From contig CAKUJB010000014.1 of NCBI GenBank assembly GCA_934661165.1, positions 1-23,869 on the forward strand: a DNA stretch of 23,869 nucleotides, read 5' to 3'. The DNA comes from an uncultured Microbacteriaceae bacterium (GTDB lineage Bacteria > Actinomycetota > Actinomycetes > Actinomycetales > Microbacteriaceae). Made by a program: the position numbers and the translations under genes. The notes under the pieces were generated by a model. The model searched no databases. It had not been told where the DNA came from and worked only from the letters and a program-made list of their open reading frames with translations. Positions 23,381-23,869 of this stretch are shown piece by piece. Position 1 is the stretch's first letter, and every line of letters starts with the position of its first letter.

Positions 23381-23396
23381 CCCTGAGCTCAGGGTA
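23381..23396 (-). promoter_or_regulatory. Perfect palindrome overlapping -10 and ribosome binding site of the NERD helicase gene
   Basis: CCCTGAGCTCAGGG (23381-23394) is a perfect 14-bp palindrome. On the minus strand it overlaps TACCCT (a TANNNT -10 candidate, complement of 23391-23396) and the AGGGGG ribosome binding site. A repressor bound here would block transcription. It could equally be a short hairpin that hides the ribosome binding site. Confidence 0.4.
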
Positions 23397-23572
23397 GCGA
23401 GTGGGTCGGGCGCGCAGCTCTCCCGCAACGACTGACCCGGGAGTGGACCACTTCGACATCACAAGTGCAGGTTGTATGAGCTGATCCGCGCGCTCCGCGA
23501 ATGTCCGAGGTGGAGCGTAGCTTGATGCTGCCGCAGCCAGCGGCTCGCAACCCGAAGGCAAAGGAGCCGATC

Positions 23573-23725
23573 GTGCGAGTTTCCCCGTATTACTCAATCA
23601 ACCAGGCCGATCCCGACGTGCATCACGTCTTCGACAACTGCCCGAGCGGGCAGCAGATCCCGCCCCACAACCGTCGCTCCGGTACCAACGGGTGGCCACT
23701 CTGCAAGCACTGTCGGGACATGTAA
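23573..23725 (+). CDS. 50-residue Cys-rich protein, probably zinc-binding
   Basis: A GTG at 23573, preceded by AAGGAG at 6 nt, opens a 50-codon gene ending in TAA. The protein has HHVFDNCPSGQQI (H17, H18, C23) and GWPLCKHCRD (C44, C47), so four ligands for one zinc are available. The PPHNRRSGT segment between them is reminiscent of small actinobacterial proteins seen near accessory genes, as I recall, but I cannot name a family. The frame runs further upstream, but the ribosome binding site favours this start. TAGCTT at about 23520 is a possible -10. It is divergent from the NERD helicase and followed directly by a strong terminator, so it is a one-gene unit. Confidence 0.65.
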   Translation: MRVSPYYSINQADPDVHHVFDNCPSGQQIPPHNRRSGTNGWPLCKHCRDM

Positions 23726-23733
23726 AGGCACGG

Positions 23734-23780
23734 GATCCACGCCGATAGGCTCTGCCTATCGGCGTGGATCTCAAGGTTTT
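23734..23780 (+). terminator. Rho-independent terminator after the Cys-rich small gene
   Basis: A perfect 17-bp stem (23734-23750 with 23754-23770; left arm GATCCACGCCGATAGGC) closes on a 3-nt loop, TCT. After a short spacer comes TTTT at 23777-23780. It lies 8 nt after the stop codon of the Cys-rich gene. Confidence 0.85.
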
Positions 23781-23811
23781 GGCGTCCTCTTTCGCGATCA
23801 ATATTGCGGAA

Positions 23812-23830
23812 CGTCATATTTTCTATGACG
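23812..23830. promoter_or_regulatory. Small inverted repeat in AT-richer DNA at the right edge
   Basis: CGTCATA at 23812-23818 and TATGACG at 23824-23830 are perfect complements around TTTTC. It overlaps a possible start codon at 23825 and could be an operator for a gene leaving the window. It may also be chance in this AT-richer stretch. Confidence 0.3.
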
Positions 23831-23869
23831 ATTGTCGATATGGAACGAGACTCGGCGACGGTGCTGCGC
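23825..23869 (+). CDS. Possible start of a gene running off the right edge
   Basis: An ATG at 23825 opens a frame that stays open for the last 15 codons (MTIVDMERDSATVLR). A second in-frame ATG lies at 23840. The AT-rich sequence before it (ATATTGCGG, CATATTTTC) could be a promoter. There is no clear ribosome binding site and too little sequence to identify a product. Confidence 0.25.
   Translation, partial: MTIVDMERDSATVLR

Overview
The window is about 23.9 kb of very GC-rich DNA (roughly 70 percent by eye). It looks like an actinobacterial chromosome, most likely Micrococcales and probably Microbacteriaceae-like. Reasons are the strong G/C bias at third codon positions, GTG starts, TANNNT -10 elements close to start codons, and the gene families present. 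No rRNA, tRNA or CRISPR array was recognised, and no gene-free stretch exceeds 300 bases.

Left edge (1-3094): the 3' part of a DEAD-box RNA helicase gene with an RGG/RGD-rich tail, followed by an IS481-family insertion sequence. The IS sits between two inverted halves of an intergenic palindrome. Molybdenum block (3095-8093): moaE and moaA (molybdopterin synthesis) follow a large FdhF/YdeP-type molybdopterin oxidoreductase on the minus strand. fdhD, the sulfurtransferase that activates such enzymes, is divergent from the oxidoreductase. Together these give cofactor synthesis, apoenzyme and activation for a formate-dehydrogenase-like enzyme.

Middle (8113-14505): an SRPBCC protein and an HdeD-like membrane protein; a RimK-type glutamate ligase with a C-terminal RCK_C domain, divergent from a RimB-like retropepsin; a short unknown gene; a regulator with a LuxR-type HTH; an MpaB-type (DUF2236) oxygenase; then DUF4177, DUF2165 and a four-helix membrane protein in a row. 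Several intergenic gaps carry long-armed palindromes, and one carries 22-bp tandem repeats.

Right part (14731-23373, all minus strand): a NERD-UvrD helicase, a DUF3293 protein, a DUF2130 coiled-coil protein with nuclease-like residues, a TM0106-type RecB nuclease/helicase, an alpha/beta hydrolase and an apparently shortened DUF1345 membrane protein. Gaps run from an overlap of 20 nt to 75 nt, so this may be one long transcription unit. It is the best candidate here for an uncharacterised nucleic-acid-processing or defence module. The last few hundred bases hold a 50-residue Cys-rich protein, a textbook terminator and AT-richer DNA, suggesting acquired sequence.

The octamer GAATGCGC occurs about 21 times on the two strands (about one expected), in all reading frames and in intergenic DNA. 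None was found in the IS or in the last 3 kb.
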